Assembly: GCA_958295665.1 (NCBI GenBank)
Contig: OY282558.1
Location: 135,306,326 to 135,370,325 of the forward strand
Source: Tipula vernalis
Taxonomy: Eukaryota > Arthropoda > Insecta > Diptera > Tipulidae
DNA length: 64,000 bases
Direction of reading: 5' to 3'
A program made the position numbers and the translations under genes. The notes under the pieces are model-generated. The model did no database searches, had not been told where the DNA came from, and was given only the letters and a program-made list of their open reading frames with translations. Positions 33,189-45,493 of this stretch are shown piece by piece (within the stretch, counting starts at the first letter, position 1; each line of letters starts with the position of its first letter).

Positions 33189-34365
33189 AGTCTACTTACT
33201 AAATCTTACAAATTGAGTCACAAAACTGTCTATCCCAATAGTTTAGAACGACAAAATGTTTCTTTGGTAGATAACTTATTCCACGATTCTATTATTGCCG
33301 CGTTATACGATCATCCTGATATGAAAGAAACAGCCGACTTCTGTGTTATTATCAGAAAATGGTGGAATTTAGTGAATACGAAAGGAACAGTGAAGGGTAT
33401 TTTGAAAAGAACGGAATCAGCTTTTCCAATCAAATCAATAACAGATGCCAATTTCGCGTTTCTAGAAAAAATTTTAGTTTGGCTCGATGTTTGGAGCTCT
33501 AGTGTTAACAACAGTGGTAAGTTAACTGTAGAGACGTCGGATGCCCTCAAACTTACCACTCAAACATTATTAGATTTAATAAAATTTTCATTTTGTTATT
33601 GTAAAGTAGATTACGTCTTACTAGGGAAACTGCAAACAGACGATCTTGAAGGTAGATTTAGATTGTACCGTTCATTAGCTGGTTGTAGCTATAGAGTATC
33701 CTACACAGAAGTCGTAGAATCTGAAAAGAAAATTAGATTAAATAACGTGTTCGCGCACCATAAAAAGGGCTATGGCAAATTAAAGCAACCAACTAATGAA
33801 AACGCTTTACCCTTAGAGGTCGATTTAACCGAGTTTGATGTAATTTTAGATAATGACCTATCTACAAAAAGTTGAAATTGACGATGATGCAAAACTATAA
33901 GTTAGTGGCTACGCAGCACATCGCGCGTCGAAACGTCAGTCTTGCGTGTCTTGTCGAGATTTATTTTTGTGTGATAAAGGATCATTAACTTATTCTTATT
34001 ATTTTAATTATCTTCAACGCGGTGGGCTATCTGTTGCATCAGATCACCCAAATTATATACTTTTCCACATGTCTTCCATTTTTCAGGAAATTCTAAGAAA
34101 TAACGGTTTGAAATTAAAATTTTTAAAATCAAAAAATCAAAAGGGCATATTGATTTACTTAACATTAGATAGTCTTAGAAAAAATGATGCAACAAATATT
34201 GACTTAGATCACGAATGCGAGTATGGTTCCAATAGCTTTAGTACTTATTTTAATATTAGCAAATGTTTTGCTAATATTATTCTAAATAGTTATGTTAAAA
34301 AAATCAATGATGAGCGTCATGCATTAAGTGACATTACGAATCGAAAAATCCTAACATTTAAGTAA
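33189..34365 (+). pseudogene. P-element-type transposase, 3' part
   Basis: After the insertion the P transposase continues (SYKLSHKTVYPNSLERQNVS, then KETADFCVIIRKWWNLVN) to the highly characteristic C-terminal block TDDLEGRFRLYRSLAG. A frameshift near 33870 and an in-frame TAA near 33897 break it before VSGYAAHRASKRQSC and the final stretch SCRDLFLCDKGS...GGLSVASDHP, ending at 34365. With insertion, shift and stop it cannot give a full-length enzyme. Element termini were not found. Confidence 0.8.
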
Positions 34366-34429
34366 ACTCCAAATCATTAATTTTTTAAGAATTGCTAACC
34401 ATCTTTTCTTTTTTTTCATGTACTACACC

Positions 34430-34499
34430 GGCCATTGGATTTGGAATGGGCGACCACCTGGAGCGGCCATTGGATTTGGAACGGGCGACCACCTGGAGC
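34430..34499. repeat. Tandem 35-bp duplication
   Basis: Two adjacent 35-bp units, beginning GGCCATTGGATTTGGAA, differ at one base. They are GC-rich compared with the surroundings and lie shortly after the P transposase stop. Confidence 0.8.
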
Positions 34500-35403
34500 T
34501 GTGATCAAAAATCAAAACTTTTTATTTTTATTTAAAACTATTTATTTTTATTTAAATTTTTTTGAAATGTTTATATTTTTTGTTAATTTTTATACTGAAA
34601 TGTTTATTTATTATTGATTTGAAAATAATTATTAATTTATTGGGTTTTTGTGCCTGGTGGAAGGTTAAAGAATTTTTTATCTTGATACCTTCCATAAGGC
34701 TTTTCCTAATAGATATAAAATTAAAAATTAAGTTGTTTATTTCCCTGGTGAACATTTTCGGACCATTTGGTTCATCGGTTAAGGTTTTTATTAACCAGCA
34801 TTGCACGTAAATCGTGATTTGAATCCCGCTTTCCTTCGATATTTAAATTTAGGTAAGTATTTAAATTTAACAAGCGATTATTTGTGTCAAGAAGTCGTAG
34901 GTCGGTTTCAAAGAATCCGATATATGCGATCTACTCAAATTGAGCCAACTTCGAGACAAATCTATTTTCTGCTTCGGCCGTAGTTTGGCGAATAGTTTCT
35001 TTACTTGATCGACCCAGCTGAAATTTTTCTCCGTAATTTGTACAATCTCATATTTACGCGATACAACATCTGATTGTACGTTCAAATAGAACGAAAACTT
35101 TACTATGAGATACTTGATTTAAAATCACGATTTATTTTAATTTATTGAATAAATTAACGCCACGATTTTGTACCTCAAATACGCGGATCTTGTACCTCAA
35201 ATACGCGGACTCACTACTCATCATCATAAAAATAGAAGGTAAATAGGCCAAAATACATAAAGAAATAAATAAAAGTTCAATGACCAAAATATTTACTCAA
35301 AAAAAAAATTCAAATTCAAATTCATGTTATATGGTATACTTATTGAGACTACAGGCTGTCATATACTGTCATTTTTAACTAACAATGGCTGTAACAATAT
35401 GTT
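34500..35403. other. Non-coding region with a short tandem repeat
   Basis: AT-rich, with no gene recognised. A 22-bp unit containing TTGTACCTCAAATACGCGG is repeated twice at about 35168-35210. A minus-strand frame at 34867-35085 is open but matches no family I know. Confidence 0.4.
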
Positions 35404-35925
35404 TTAAAGTTTCACTTGAATATTTTGGTTATTGACACAGTAAAGACTATAAATGGGTCTTTGTATACTATGTAATATAAATGGGTCTTTGTATACTATG
35501 TTTATTGTTAAAAATTGAAATAATTCATACTCAGTCTCTATTTGAATTCCGTGTTTTTGTAAAATATCAACTACTAGATTTGTTTCTTCTGAGGATAACA
35601 AGTAATGTGAAATATATCCTTGATTGGCTATAGTTATTGATTCTAATATGTAGTCGAGATATGTGATAGCGCTTTCTAAGTTGAACGAAATGTCTGTTAC
35701 TTTATTTATCCTATCTCTTAAAGCGTTTCCTTCTCCTATTATTTTGTCCTCAATTTCTCTAAACCTGTTAAGCATTTTGTTGTTAATCTCGATCTGTTCA
35801 TTAATTTTAGTTCTTATTAAATTTTCATTAGTTGTTACTTTGTTCAGTGCAGCTTATATTTCCGGTAGATCTACTTGTTTTATGTTACCGAAAATCGTAT
35901 GTGTTTTGTAAGGTCGTTAGTTTTT
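35404..35925 (-). pseudogene. env: Isolated Gypsy-type envelope fragment
   Basis: Minus-strand residues include a heptad-rich helix (NENLIRTKINEQIEINNKML) and an ectodomain stretch ending PIYSLYCVNN, in the style of errantivirus envelope proteins. It is distinct from the Gypsy A envelope. A stop interrupts near 35850. A 28-bp tandem duplication at 35448-35503 repeats part of the coding sequence. No flanking LTR or pol was found. The assignment rests on pattern resemblance and is moderate. Confidence 0.5.
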
Positions 35926-36188
35926 ATTTACGGTTCTAAGTCTGAATGTGTCTGAATAATTGTCCTAATTTATGATTAGCCCTCGCTAATTTTTACATTA
36001 TTTAACAAAACTACTTCATTACTTTACTTATTTTCTAAATCTTATTGTTATATCTAATTCATTAAATTACATCGAAAATATGAAAAATATAATAACTGAA
36101 CAATGGATAAATGTCGTCATCTTAGTCCGAATTCACGTATTCTATCTTGTATTCGGTATCCAAGTACTCAACCTCATCCACATTAGAA
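35926..36188. other. Non-coding stretch before BEL C
   Basis: AT-rich, no recognisable element or gene. Confidence 0.4.
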
Positions 36189-36231
36189 TCATCTGTTCAG
36201 CCACAGCTGACCAGCAAAGGGTTGACACTGA

Positions 36232-37250
36232 AATGGACGATGGGACCAAATGGAGAAGATCGAGATCCATGGCTGATCTATATAATGATTAACAAATTGG
36301 ACGATGAATCTAAGAATCTATGGGCCCAGGAGACAGCTGACAAGGACTTTCCGACTATTCTGGATTTTCTATTACGTCGAGGTGATGCACTAGACTCTGT
36401 TCGAATTTCGAGTAAACGAAGTTCCGTTCCATCAAATAAGCCATCACCTGTTAAAACTCATGTAGCAATACAAGGTCAACATTGTTCTGTTTGTCAATCT
36501 GAGGGTCATATCATTTACCAATGCCCAGTGTTTAATGGAATGGAGGTAGAAAAACGTCGAGAAGTGGTTAAGAGCCAAAGACGGTGCTTTAACTGCTTAA
36601 ATGATTCACACCCAGTCTTCAAATGTTCATCCAAAAGACGATGCTTAAAGTGCAAGGGGCGACATCACACTCTCGTTCACTTAGAAGAAATTGAGAAGTT
36701 ATCACACAAAAAGGATGAATCAGCAAAGAAGGTCGAGAAAGCGGAACTAACAAGTCACTTTGGGAGCATTGGAGAGCAATACATATTACCTACTGCATTA
36801 ACCGAAGTAATCACTGCTTCGGGTCAAACAATTCAATGCCGCGCACTGCTTGATTCAGGTTTGCAAGTCAGTTTTATAACCGAATCTTGTTTTTATCGTT
36901 TAGGGTTACCACGGCAAAATGGGCGAATGTCAATTAAAGGTCTGGGACAAGTAGAAGCTAGTATTACCAAAGGAATGGCTCACATTTCCATTAAATCTCC
37001 ATCAGGGCAAATTTTATCAACGAAGGTATTCATTTTAAAGCGCATAACCAAGCTTCCCAATATCAATACCGATGAGTTCCAGTTCGCCAACTTCAAGCAC
37101 TTACAATTAGCCGATCCAGAATTCTACCGAGCAAACGAAGTAGATTTACTGATTGGTGTCGATAAGTTCTTCGATGTTTTAATCGTTGGGGAACTTAAGC
37201 ATCTCCATGTAATCTGGTGCTACAAAATACAATATTTGGATGGGTGGTAG
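36232..37250 (+). pseudogene. gag: BEL C gag C-terminus and protease
   Basis: The code begins in mid-gag at GPNGEDRDPWLIYI. Zinc-knuckle groups are CSVCQSEGHIIYQC, CFNCLNDSHPVFKC and CLKCKGRHH. The protease site reads LLDSGLQVSF, with the active Asp and Gly retained. The post-protease block VDLLIGVDKFFDV follows; the frame shifts near 37220, before FGWVVAGAI. The first half of gag and the 5' LTR are missing. Confidence 0.8.
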
Positions 37251-37259
37251 CAGGAGCCA

Positions 37260-39250
37260 TTACAGATAAATCAACTAACGAAGATAACTCAATGTGGTGT
37301 GGTACAAACAGCACGGAAGAATTTAATATCGATGAAACCCTCAAGCGGTTTTGGAGTTAGAAGCAATTCCGAATATTGTATCCATTCTAACGCCAGAAGG
37401 AGAACTGTGCGAGAAAAATTTTAAAAATACGTTCCAAAGAAGTTCAGATGGAAGGTGCCAAGTCCGATTGCCATTCAAAGCCGATACGTCGAAATTAGGG
37501 TGTTCACTTAATACGGCTATCCAACGATTAATGGAGCGTCGATTTAGTCGAGACCACGAATTCCATAAGATGTACGCCAAATTTATGAATGACTATCTCT
37601 CCCTGGGTCATATGGAAGAAATACCAAATACCATGACCAAAGATGATGTTTTTTTTCTTCCCCATCATGGAGTCATTAAGGCGGACAGCTCAACAACGAA
37701 GCTTCGCGTTGTATTCGACGGTTCGGCGAAAACTAGTTCTGGCGTGTCACTCAACGATTGTCTAGCAGTTGGTCCCACAGTGCAATCTACACTCTATGCA
37801 ATAATCCTGAGATTCCGAGAACATCGAATAATATTTTCGGCCGACATTGAAAAAATGTATAGACAAATCCAAATCCATGAAGATGATACCAAATTTCAAA
37901 AAATTGTCTGGAGAGACACACCATCGTCTCCCATAAGATATTTTAAATTACTTACAATCACTTATGGGTTAGCATCAGCTCCATATCTAGCCACACGAGT
38001 CCTGAAGCAAGTTGCAGAAGACGTGTCTATATCACATCCTCAGAGTGCTAACATAATCGAAAGGTCCATATATATAGATGATCTGATGACAGGTGGAGAT
38101 ACAATCGAAGACGCAAATAATTTGAAAACATCAATACGAAACATTCTATCCAACTACGGATTCACCCTTAGAAAATGGGTGTCGAATTCATCTGAAGTTC
38201 TAAAAGATATCCCAAGTGAAGATCAGGAACAATATATCAAAGCAATCGACGATACAATCAAGGACAAGGTAATAAAGATTTTAGGTTTACAGTACGACCC
38301 CTCAAATGATATATTAAAATTTCGAGTTACATTGTCAGAAAATCCAAAGGTAACTAAAAGAACCATACTATCAGAAGCAGGAAAGATATTTGACCCCTTG
38401 GGTTGGATCGCGCCGGTCAGCATCAAAATTAAAATTTGTATCCAACAACTTTGGATGTTAAACTTGAATTGGGATGATGCACTGCCACAGGAAAAAGCGG
38501 TCGAATGGGAACAAATCCGAACATCACTTCCAATGATGAAGAAATTTCAATTCCACGGTTCGTACAAACAACTACCAAGTCAACCATCAAATCGCACGGG
38601 TTTTGTGTTGCCAGCCAGCTCGCTTACACTGCAGTCATTTACTACAAGGTAACTTCGGAAACGGGAGAAATATACACAAGTTTAATATCAGCAAAAACAA
38701 AGGTAGCTCCAATTAAGCAGCAAAGTCTTCCACGATTCGAATTATGCGGCGCAGTTCTATTGTCTAAGTTGATGAATGTAGTCAAAGGGGAAACGAAGAT
38801 CAAGATAGACAGAGTGGTTTTGTGGACCGATTCAACAATTGTGCTCGACTGGCTGAGTGATCACCCTCGGCGTTGGCCCACATTTATTGCCAATCGAACA
38901 TCCGAGATATTATCTTCATATGACCGAAAACTTTGGAGACACGTTCCAACATCACAAAATCCCGCAGATATTGCTTCACGCGGAGTACATCCAGAAGAAA
39001 TCAAATTCAATCAGTTGTGGTGGACCGGACCTAAGTGGCTACGAAAATCAACGGAATTGTGGCCACCCCAACAACGAGATTATGCGAATTTTGATTTAAA
39101 TACAAAAACTGTTGTTCGTATATCAACCGTGGAACCTAATATATTCGACTCCTTAATTGAAAGATGTTCGTCCTTCCACAAACTACAGCGAACAGTAGCA
39201 TATTGTCTCAGATTCATTGCAGGTACAAGAAAGCAACAAGTAGCGAAAAT
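37260..39250 (+). pseudogene. pol: BEL C reverse transcriptase and RNase H
   Basis: After a one-base loss near 37355, the RT is open from 37356 to 38650: PFKADTSKLG, KLRVVFDGSAKT, IIFSADIEKMYRQI, TITYGLASAPYLATR, the catalytic YIDDLMTGG and LSEAGKIFDPLGWIAP. A frameshift near 38550 switches to RNase H: GFCVASQLAYTAVIYY, APIKQQSLPRFELCGAVLL, LWTDSTIVLDWLSDHPRRW and HVPTSQNPADIASRG. Two shifts separate otherwise well-kept domains. Confidence 0.85.
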
Positions 39251-40435
39251 CACATCCAAGTTCATAACCAGAAACGAATCATACGAAGCCCTGTTTCATA
39301 TTTGCAAGTACGACCAAAATAATCATTTTCGGCAGGAGATTCAAGATATACAAAAATCTAGACCAATTAAGCCATCTAGCAGCCTAAAATCATTAAGTCC
39401 ATTTATTGACGAGTTTGGAGTGTTACAAGTCGGGGGAAGATTAGGGAATTGTGATGTATCATTTTCTACGAAACATCCGATTATATTATCAGCAAAATCA
39501 GTAATAACAGCTTTAATTCTTGAAGAAATGCATAGACAACATAAGCATGCTGGACCATCGTTATTACTTGCCCTATCGCGACAACAATATTGGATTCCTA
39601 ATGCAAGGAATTTGATTCGTAAAATATTACACAGATGTGTTCCGTGCACACGACATAAAGCTACATGTGGGACCCAACTGATGGGCAATCTGCCGAGTTA
39701 CCGCTCAGAGCTGGTTCGACCATTCCTGAAAGTTGGCGTTGATTTTGCAGGGCCATTACTTATTCATTTATCCAAGGGACGAGGTCAGAAAACATATAAA
39801 GCATACATATGTTTGTTTATGTGTCTCAGCACAAAGGCCGTTCACATAGAACTTGTAAGCGACCTCAGCAGCGATGCGTTCCTTACTGCCCTAAAACGTT
39901 TCGTCGCACGCCGTGGATGCTGCCAAGATATATACAGCGACAACGGATCCAACTTTATTGGCGCAAACAATCAACTCATCACAAACTTTCAGAATTGTAT
40001 CAACAATTCTAATGAGATCTCACATTTTCTTTCTAGAACCGCTATTGATTGGCACTTCATTCCACCAAGCGCACCACATTTTGGTGGTATATGGGAATCA
40101 TCAATTAAATCTACGAAGTTTCATTTGTGTCGAGTCATTGGAGAGTCTATCCTGACCATGGAAGAAATGATGACATTATTAGCTGAAATTGAAAGCATTT
40201 TAAATTCTCGACCACTTTGTGTCCTGTCAGCAGAAGAAATAGATGCCCTTACGCCGTCGCATTTTCTCATTGGGCATGCATCTACGAAATTGCCAGAATA
40301 CGATATTAGCCAGCTAAAGCCATCACATTTATCACGTTGGCAAATGGTGCAGTATATGAACCAACATTTTTGGAAACGTTGGTATTTAGAGTACAACACA
40401 TCATTACAACAAAAGTCGAAGTGGTTCAACCCAAC
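39251..40435 (+). pseudogene. pol: BEL C integrase, main part
   Basis: Open in the same frame as RNase H. Zinc domain: HPIILSAKS, EEMHRQHKHAGP and CVPCTRHK. Core residues: Asp in VGVDFAGPL, Asp in YSDNGSNFIGA, Glu in GGIWESSIKS. The C-terminal block HFWKRWYLEYN then runs into the LINE at 40450. All three catalytic acids are present, but the protein is cut by the insertion. Confidence 0.85.
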
Positions 40436-40450
40436 GAGGCCGTTGAACTT
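40436..40450 (+). repeat. 15-bp target site duplication, left copy
   Basis: GAGGCCGTTGAACTT occurs here and again at 45626-45640, exactly flanking the I-type LINE. Such long duplications are made by target-primed reverse transcription. Confidence 0.9.
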
Positions 40451-40559
40451 GTTGTTGTTGTTGTTATTTTCATTTGCTTAGGTCGACTAGCACTTATAGC
40501 TGTATATGACCTTCTATTGTTTGTAGTGGATGATCAAACTGTTTAATTAAGGTGAAAAG

Positions 40560-43500
40560 TTAGAGATTATAATTAATGTCTTTTATAAATTTACATAATG
40601 TTTTATAATTATTAGTATTATTGGATTTCAATATATCGATTAGTTTATTGTTTATTATTAAAGGATATTTGTTTCTTGTATTATTATATTTAGAACATTT
40701 ACTTATTATATGTTTATTATCTTCAATGACATCACATGTATCACATATATTATTATTCTCAAAACCCATAAGATTTTTAAATTTTTTATTATACGCATGA
40801 CCAGATCTTAGTCTATTAATTTGTTTTATATCATGAGTTAATTTTAGCATTTTTAAACCAAATTTTATTGGGAGGGGTGATATTAATTTTTTTGTTATAT
40901 TTGCCTTTTGAAGTTGTCCAGTTGTTATATAGGTTATGCCATTCTTGTGTTATTGTCTTATCAATTATTTTAAAAGAATCTTCTAATGTTTTTAAATTGT
41001 CTAGAGGCTCATTATTCTCCAAAACTGCTTGTTTAGCCAATTTATCTGCAATTTCATTTCCATTTATTCCAGAGTGACCAGGAATCCATTGTATAATTAC
41101 ATTAATCTTATCGTTATTAATTAGTGTTTTTATAATTTCGTTTTCATAAAACTTAGATTTATTAAATTTTATTACATTAATTAAAGAATCGAAATTGATT
41201 TTAGAATCTGTAAATATGATGATTTTATCAAGGTTTAACTGTATTGATTTTTCAATAGCAGTTTTAATAGCAATCAATTCAATAGTTTTAATAGAAGCAA
41301 AATTTTTTAATTTAATTTTATGAATAATATTTAAATTTTTAAAATAAATTCCAATGCCACCAATGTCTGCATTCAGTGAACCATCAGTGAAAATCTGATA
41401 ATAATCTTTATATTTATTAGAAATCTGGATATAGTTTGATTGTATTTCAATATGATTCATGATAGAAGAGTTGTGATTATTAATATTATTGTTTATTGTT
41501 AAATTCTTGATACTATCCTTAATGTAAATTTTGTTAACTTTTGAAATATTTGATAGAAAATCATATTCAGAATATAATTCCCTAAATTTAGGGATTATAT
41601 TATTATCTATAATATTATCATATATATTATTATTTTTATAAATGTTTTTAGTAATATAAATTAAGGTATTCTTTTTATTATCTAGGAAAGCTGGAAGAGT
41701 GTTTGATTCAGCTAATATTGTAGAAATAGGTGTGGATTTTGTGAAACCTAATATAATTCTTAAATTTTTGTTAATTAATTGTTGTTTAATATTAAGAGAA
41801 TTTTTAAAGTTTAAGGGAGTTATTATATCAGCAAAACTAATTTTTGAGTGTATCAATGATTTAAATAAATTTAACATTATTTGAGGGTGAGCTCCTCCAT
41901 TTTTATTAGAAATCATTTTCAATAAATTAAAAGAATTAGAAATTTCCTTATCTAAGTTTTTGTAGTGATTTAGTAAAGATAATTTATTATTAAAAGATAT
42001 TCCCAATAATTTAATAATTTTTACTTCCTTTAAAAAATAATTGTTAACTTTAATTTTATAATTAGAATTTTAATTTTTGAACAATCGAATATAAGAAGTC
42101 TTCTCAAAGTTAATACTAAGATTTATATTATTTAATTCAGAATTTAGTTCGTTTAAAACACGATTACAATAATCGAATTATAAAGATTCATTAGGACTTT
42201 TAATCAAAATAGCTAGATCATCAGCAAATTGGTATATTGAAATGTTATTGTTTTGAAGATTGTGGATATTTGAAGTATATATATTAAATAAAGTTGGACT
42301 TAAGCAGGAACCTTGTGGAATACCCTTGTTTGTTGTTTGTTTAATAGAGTTAACACCGTTATTAAAAATTATTGTTCTATTTGTTAGATGTTGATAAATC
42401 CAGTTAATAGTATTATTTAGTGTATTAATGTTAATGAGTTTATCGATGAGAATATTTTTATCAACGTTATCGAAAGCTTTTTTGATATCTGTGGTAATTA
42501 GTATTAGATTTTTGTTATTTCTCTTTTCCTTGAAAATTTCTGAAAATAGATTAACGAAATAATCCGTAATGCTATAACCCTTTCTAAAACCGAAAGAATT
42601 AAGTGGAATAATTTTATTAATATTCAAATGTAATATTAAATCATTCAAAATCATTTTATCAAAGATTTTTGAAATAGAGTTTTGTAAACAGATAGGTCTG
42701 TAATTATCAGTAATTAAATCATCTTTATGTGGCTTTTTAATTGAAATAATTTTAAAAATTTTCCAATTTTGAGGATAAATATGATTGTTATAAATGTTAT
42801 TTAAATAATTAACAAGATGAATTAAAATATTAGGATTATTGTTAATGATCTTTTGGAGAACTTTAAAGGATAGTTTATCATTACCTGGAGCTGATTTAGC
42901 TTTACATTTCAGGATATTTAATATCTGATTATTATTAAATTTATTATTATCAATATTATTAGAAATACTCCTAGGAAGTTTAAAATTTTCACAGGAATTA
43001 GGGAAATTAGTATTAATAAATTTTTTTGCCATATCATGGTTTTCTAGTAAGTTGAAAGAAATAGATTTTTTATTTCTTATTTTGTTAATTTTGATCCCTA
43101 GATCTTTACTATTAATGTCATTATTTAAGTTTTCAATGAACGAATTCCAGGATTTTCTCTTAGCTTTTACTATTTCTTTTCTCAAAATAGCTGTAGATTT
43201 AAGTAATTCCATTGCTGTGAATAAGTTTTTACATTTATTATAAATTTTTTGTTTATTTAATTTTATCTTCCATAATCTGTCTAAGGAGGGATTCCACCAA
43301 GGTTTAGGGATGTTGTATCTATTTATATTGGTTGATCTAGTATTATTAATAATTATATTATTAATTAAATTTTCTATATTGTTATTAATGTTGATAGAGT
43401 TGATTTTGTCAGTGTCATTAATAACGCCAGACCAATCTATAAAGTCTTTTTTAAGAAATTTATTCAGTTTGAAGTTAATTATAATCGGCAAGTGATCAGA

Positions 43501-44138
43501 GCCTATAAAATCATTTGATACTCTCCAAGATAGCTTGTCAAAAATATCCGAGGAGGATAAGGCAATGTCAATTGCCGAACTGGAATTATTTTTGAAGTTG
43601 AATCTTGTATGATTACCATTGTTAAGTATTTGAAAATTGCTATTGTTAATGATGTTAGCTATATGATTACCTTTTCTATTGTTAGTTGAAGAGGAGTCCC
43701 ATAAACTATTGTGTGCGTTAATGTCACCAACAATTATCGTGTTTAAATGGTTATTGAAATGTTGAATCATATTACTAAAGTCGATTAAATCTGAATTGTA
43801 ATTATTATTTGGAGGGTTATAAAAATTTATTAGGTTTAAAGAAAAATTTTTGTATTTGATATTAATATATAGAAATTCGATGTGGTTAAAATTTAAATTT
43901 ATATCTATTTTTTTGAAAGCTTTTTTTTTATGTATAAAAAACGCCAAACCACCGTAACCGTCGTCTCTATTTTTAGAGATTAGGTTATAGATTTTAAACG
44001 AATGTAATCATTGTCTTTTAACCAGGTTTCACTCATAATAGCTATATCAATTTTATTATTATTTATGAATAAATCTAATAGATTAAAGTTACTTTTAAGA
44101 CTTCTTATATTTAATTGTAATATTTTTAAATTTTCCAT
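40560..44138 (-). pseudogene. I-type LINE ORF2 (endonuclease, RT, RNase H)
   Basis: The start ATG (44138) lies 5 bases after the ORF1 stop. The endonuclease begins LKILQLNIRSLKSNFN and ISETWL-like MSETWLKDND; a one-base shift near 43995 precedes DDGYGGLAFF. Further endonuclease blocks are VGDINAHNSLWDSSSTNN and GSDHLPIIINF. RT blocks are PGNDKLSFKVLQ, NYRPICLQNSISKIFDKM, FGFRKGYSITD, TTDIKKAFDNVD, GIPQGSCLSP and QFADDLAILIK with the catalytic FADD. In-frame TAA codons at 42178 and near 42072 precede RNase H (YQIFTDGSLN, ELIAIKTAIE, FTDSKINFDSL, GHSGINGNEIADKLAK), all catalytic acids kept. A final frame near 40850 holds the C-x2-C...H-x-C type terminus. Confidence 0.85.
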
Positions 44139-44143
44139 AATAA

Positions 44144-45493
44144 TTATTGAAGATTTAAATTTTTAATGGCGTCTTTAATATCCATCATTAAAACGTCAGT
44201 AATATCATATGGTTTGTTGCTGATTTTATAGATTTTATTTAACACTGAATTAAAATTATCGATTTTTGTCTTTTGATCCTTAATAATAATATCATAATTT
44301 TGAGCTTTGTTAATCCAAAAGTTGGGCGTATTGTTATCATTTTTGTTCAAAATAGGAAAATCAGATGAATTTAAGTTTACAGTTTTGTCTTTAGGGAATA
44401 AGATGTTTTTGGATTGTATGAAAGAAATTTTGTTTTTTATTGAGTGTATTTTAATTTTAATTTGGTTTTTCTTCTCTAAGCAGTTTTTAGAGTTTGTGAA
44501 ATGCGAGTCATTTTCGCAGAAATTACAAATCGGTTCTATTACACATTCGTGAGTAGGATTTTCAGTAATGTCTTTCGTACATTTCATACATTTAATTTTT
44601 TTAGATCTACAAAATTTTTTTGTGTGACCATAGTTGAGACAATTACTACAAAATTTTAATCTCGGTATAAAAATATTAATTTTTATTTTAATGCCATAAA
44701 AGTAAATGAATTTTGGAAGTTCATTATTTCTGAATTCTATTTTTAAAATATTAGAGTTTTTCAAAGCTTTATTATTAAAATCCCAAAATTTTATGATTTC
44801 TAAATTTGTAATTTTGCAATCACTACTCACATTTTTATTAATTTCATCTATATCAAAATCGTCAAGTAAACCCTTTATTGTACCAACAACGTTAATATAC
44901 GTATTTGGAATAAAAGATTTATATTCTTTGCTTAATAAAATTATGTTAATTGGATCGTCCTTTCTGATACATTTGTTTGCTAAATTATATGAACTAAATT
45001 CTACTCTGGCTAATTTTTTATTAACTTCTACTATGTCTATTGGTTTGATATTATTTTGAAAAAATATTTTTGATAGTATTATAGAGAGGAATTTATTTGG
45101 ATTTTTTGAGCCAATTAATACGTAAAATGGTCCTTTGTCTGAGCTGATATATAAGTTCTCCGCCATTTTATTATTATTTGATGTATTCATGTTATTAACA
45201 TTTTCCGTAGATGTATTTATTGTATTAGTAGATGAATTTGGGGAATTAACGGTAGTATTATTTTTGTTATTAAATTTCACCATTTTAGTGTCTATATTAT
45301 CTGAATTATCATTATTTTTTCTTTTTTGTTTTATACACTCGTCACTAAAACCCATAAAATCATTGTTTGTATAGTTTATTTTTACTAGAATGTTCGGAAG
45401 GCAAGTGACGCCTTCCTCATTCATAACACTGTCACCATCCACTATATATATTTTATGGTTTATACAAAAACAAAATAAGTCAGAAATCACCAA
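44144..45493 (-). CDS. I-type LINE ORF1 (gag-like, CCHC zinc knuckles)
   Basis: An uninterrupted frame of 449 residues. The N-terminal third is Asn/Ser/Thr-rich and probably disordered, the middle third resembles an RNA-recognition-like LINE ORF1 core (KGPFYVLIGSK, FIPNTYINVVGTIKGLLDD), and CCHC groups follow: CSNCLNYGHTKKFC, CMKCTKDITENPTHEC and CNFCENDSHF. The C-terminus is Lys/Asn-rich with a coiled-coil tendency. It would bind LINE RNA. The start could be at MVISD (45493) or at the downstream MNEEG; I kept the longest frame. Confidence 0.8.
   Translation of the reverse strand: MVISDLFCFCINHKIYIVDGDSVMNEEGVTCLPNILVKINYTNNDFMGFSDECIKQKRKNNDNSDNIDTKMVKFNNKNNTTVNSPNSSTNTINTSTENVNNMNTSNNNKMAENLYISSDKGPFYVLIGSKNPNKFLSIILSKIFFQNNIKPIDIVEVNKKLARVEFSSYNLANKCIRKDDPINIILLSKEYKSFIPNTYINVVGTIKGLLDDFDIDEINKNVSSDCKITNLEIIKFWDFNNKALKNSNILKIEFRNNELPKFIYFYGIKIKINIFIPRLKFCSNCLNYGHTKKFCRSKKIKCMKCTKDITENPTHECVIEPICNFCENDSHFTNSKNCLEKKNQIKIKIHSIKNKISFIQSKNILFPKDKTVNLNSSDFPILNKNDNNTPNFWINKAQNYDIIIKDQKTKIDNFNSVLNKIYKISNKPYDITDVLMMDIKDAIKNLNLQ

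Noticed and set aside
34867..35085. 72-codon minus frame, possible gene
   Set aside because: Open, but no recognisable domain, no splice or promoter signals, and no related copy in the window.
40560..40850. Separate small zinc-binding protein
   Set aside because: The Cys/His pattern and position are those of the LINE ORF2 C-terminus, continued in another frame.
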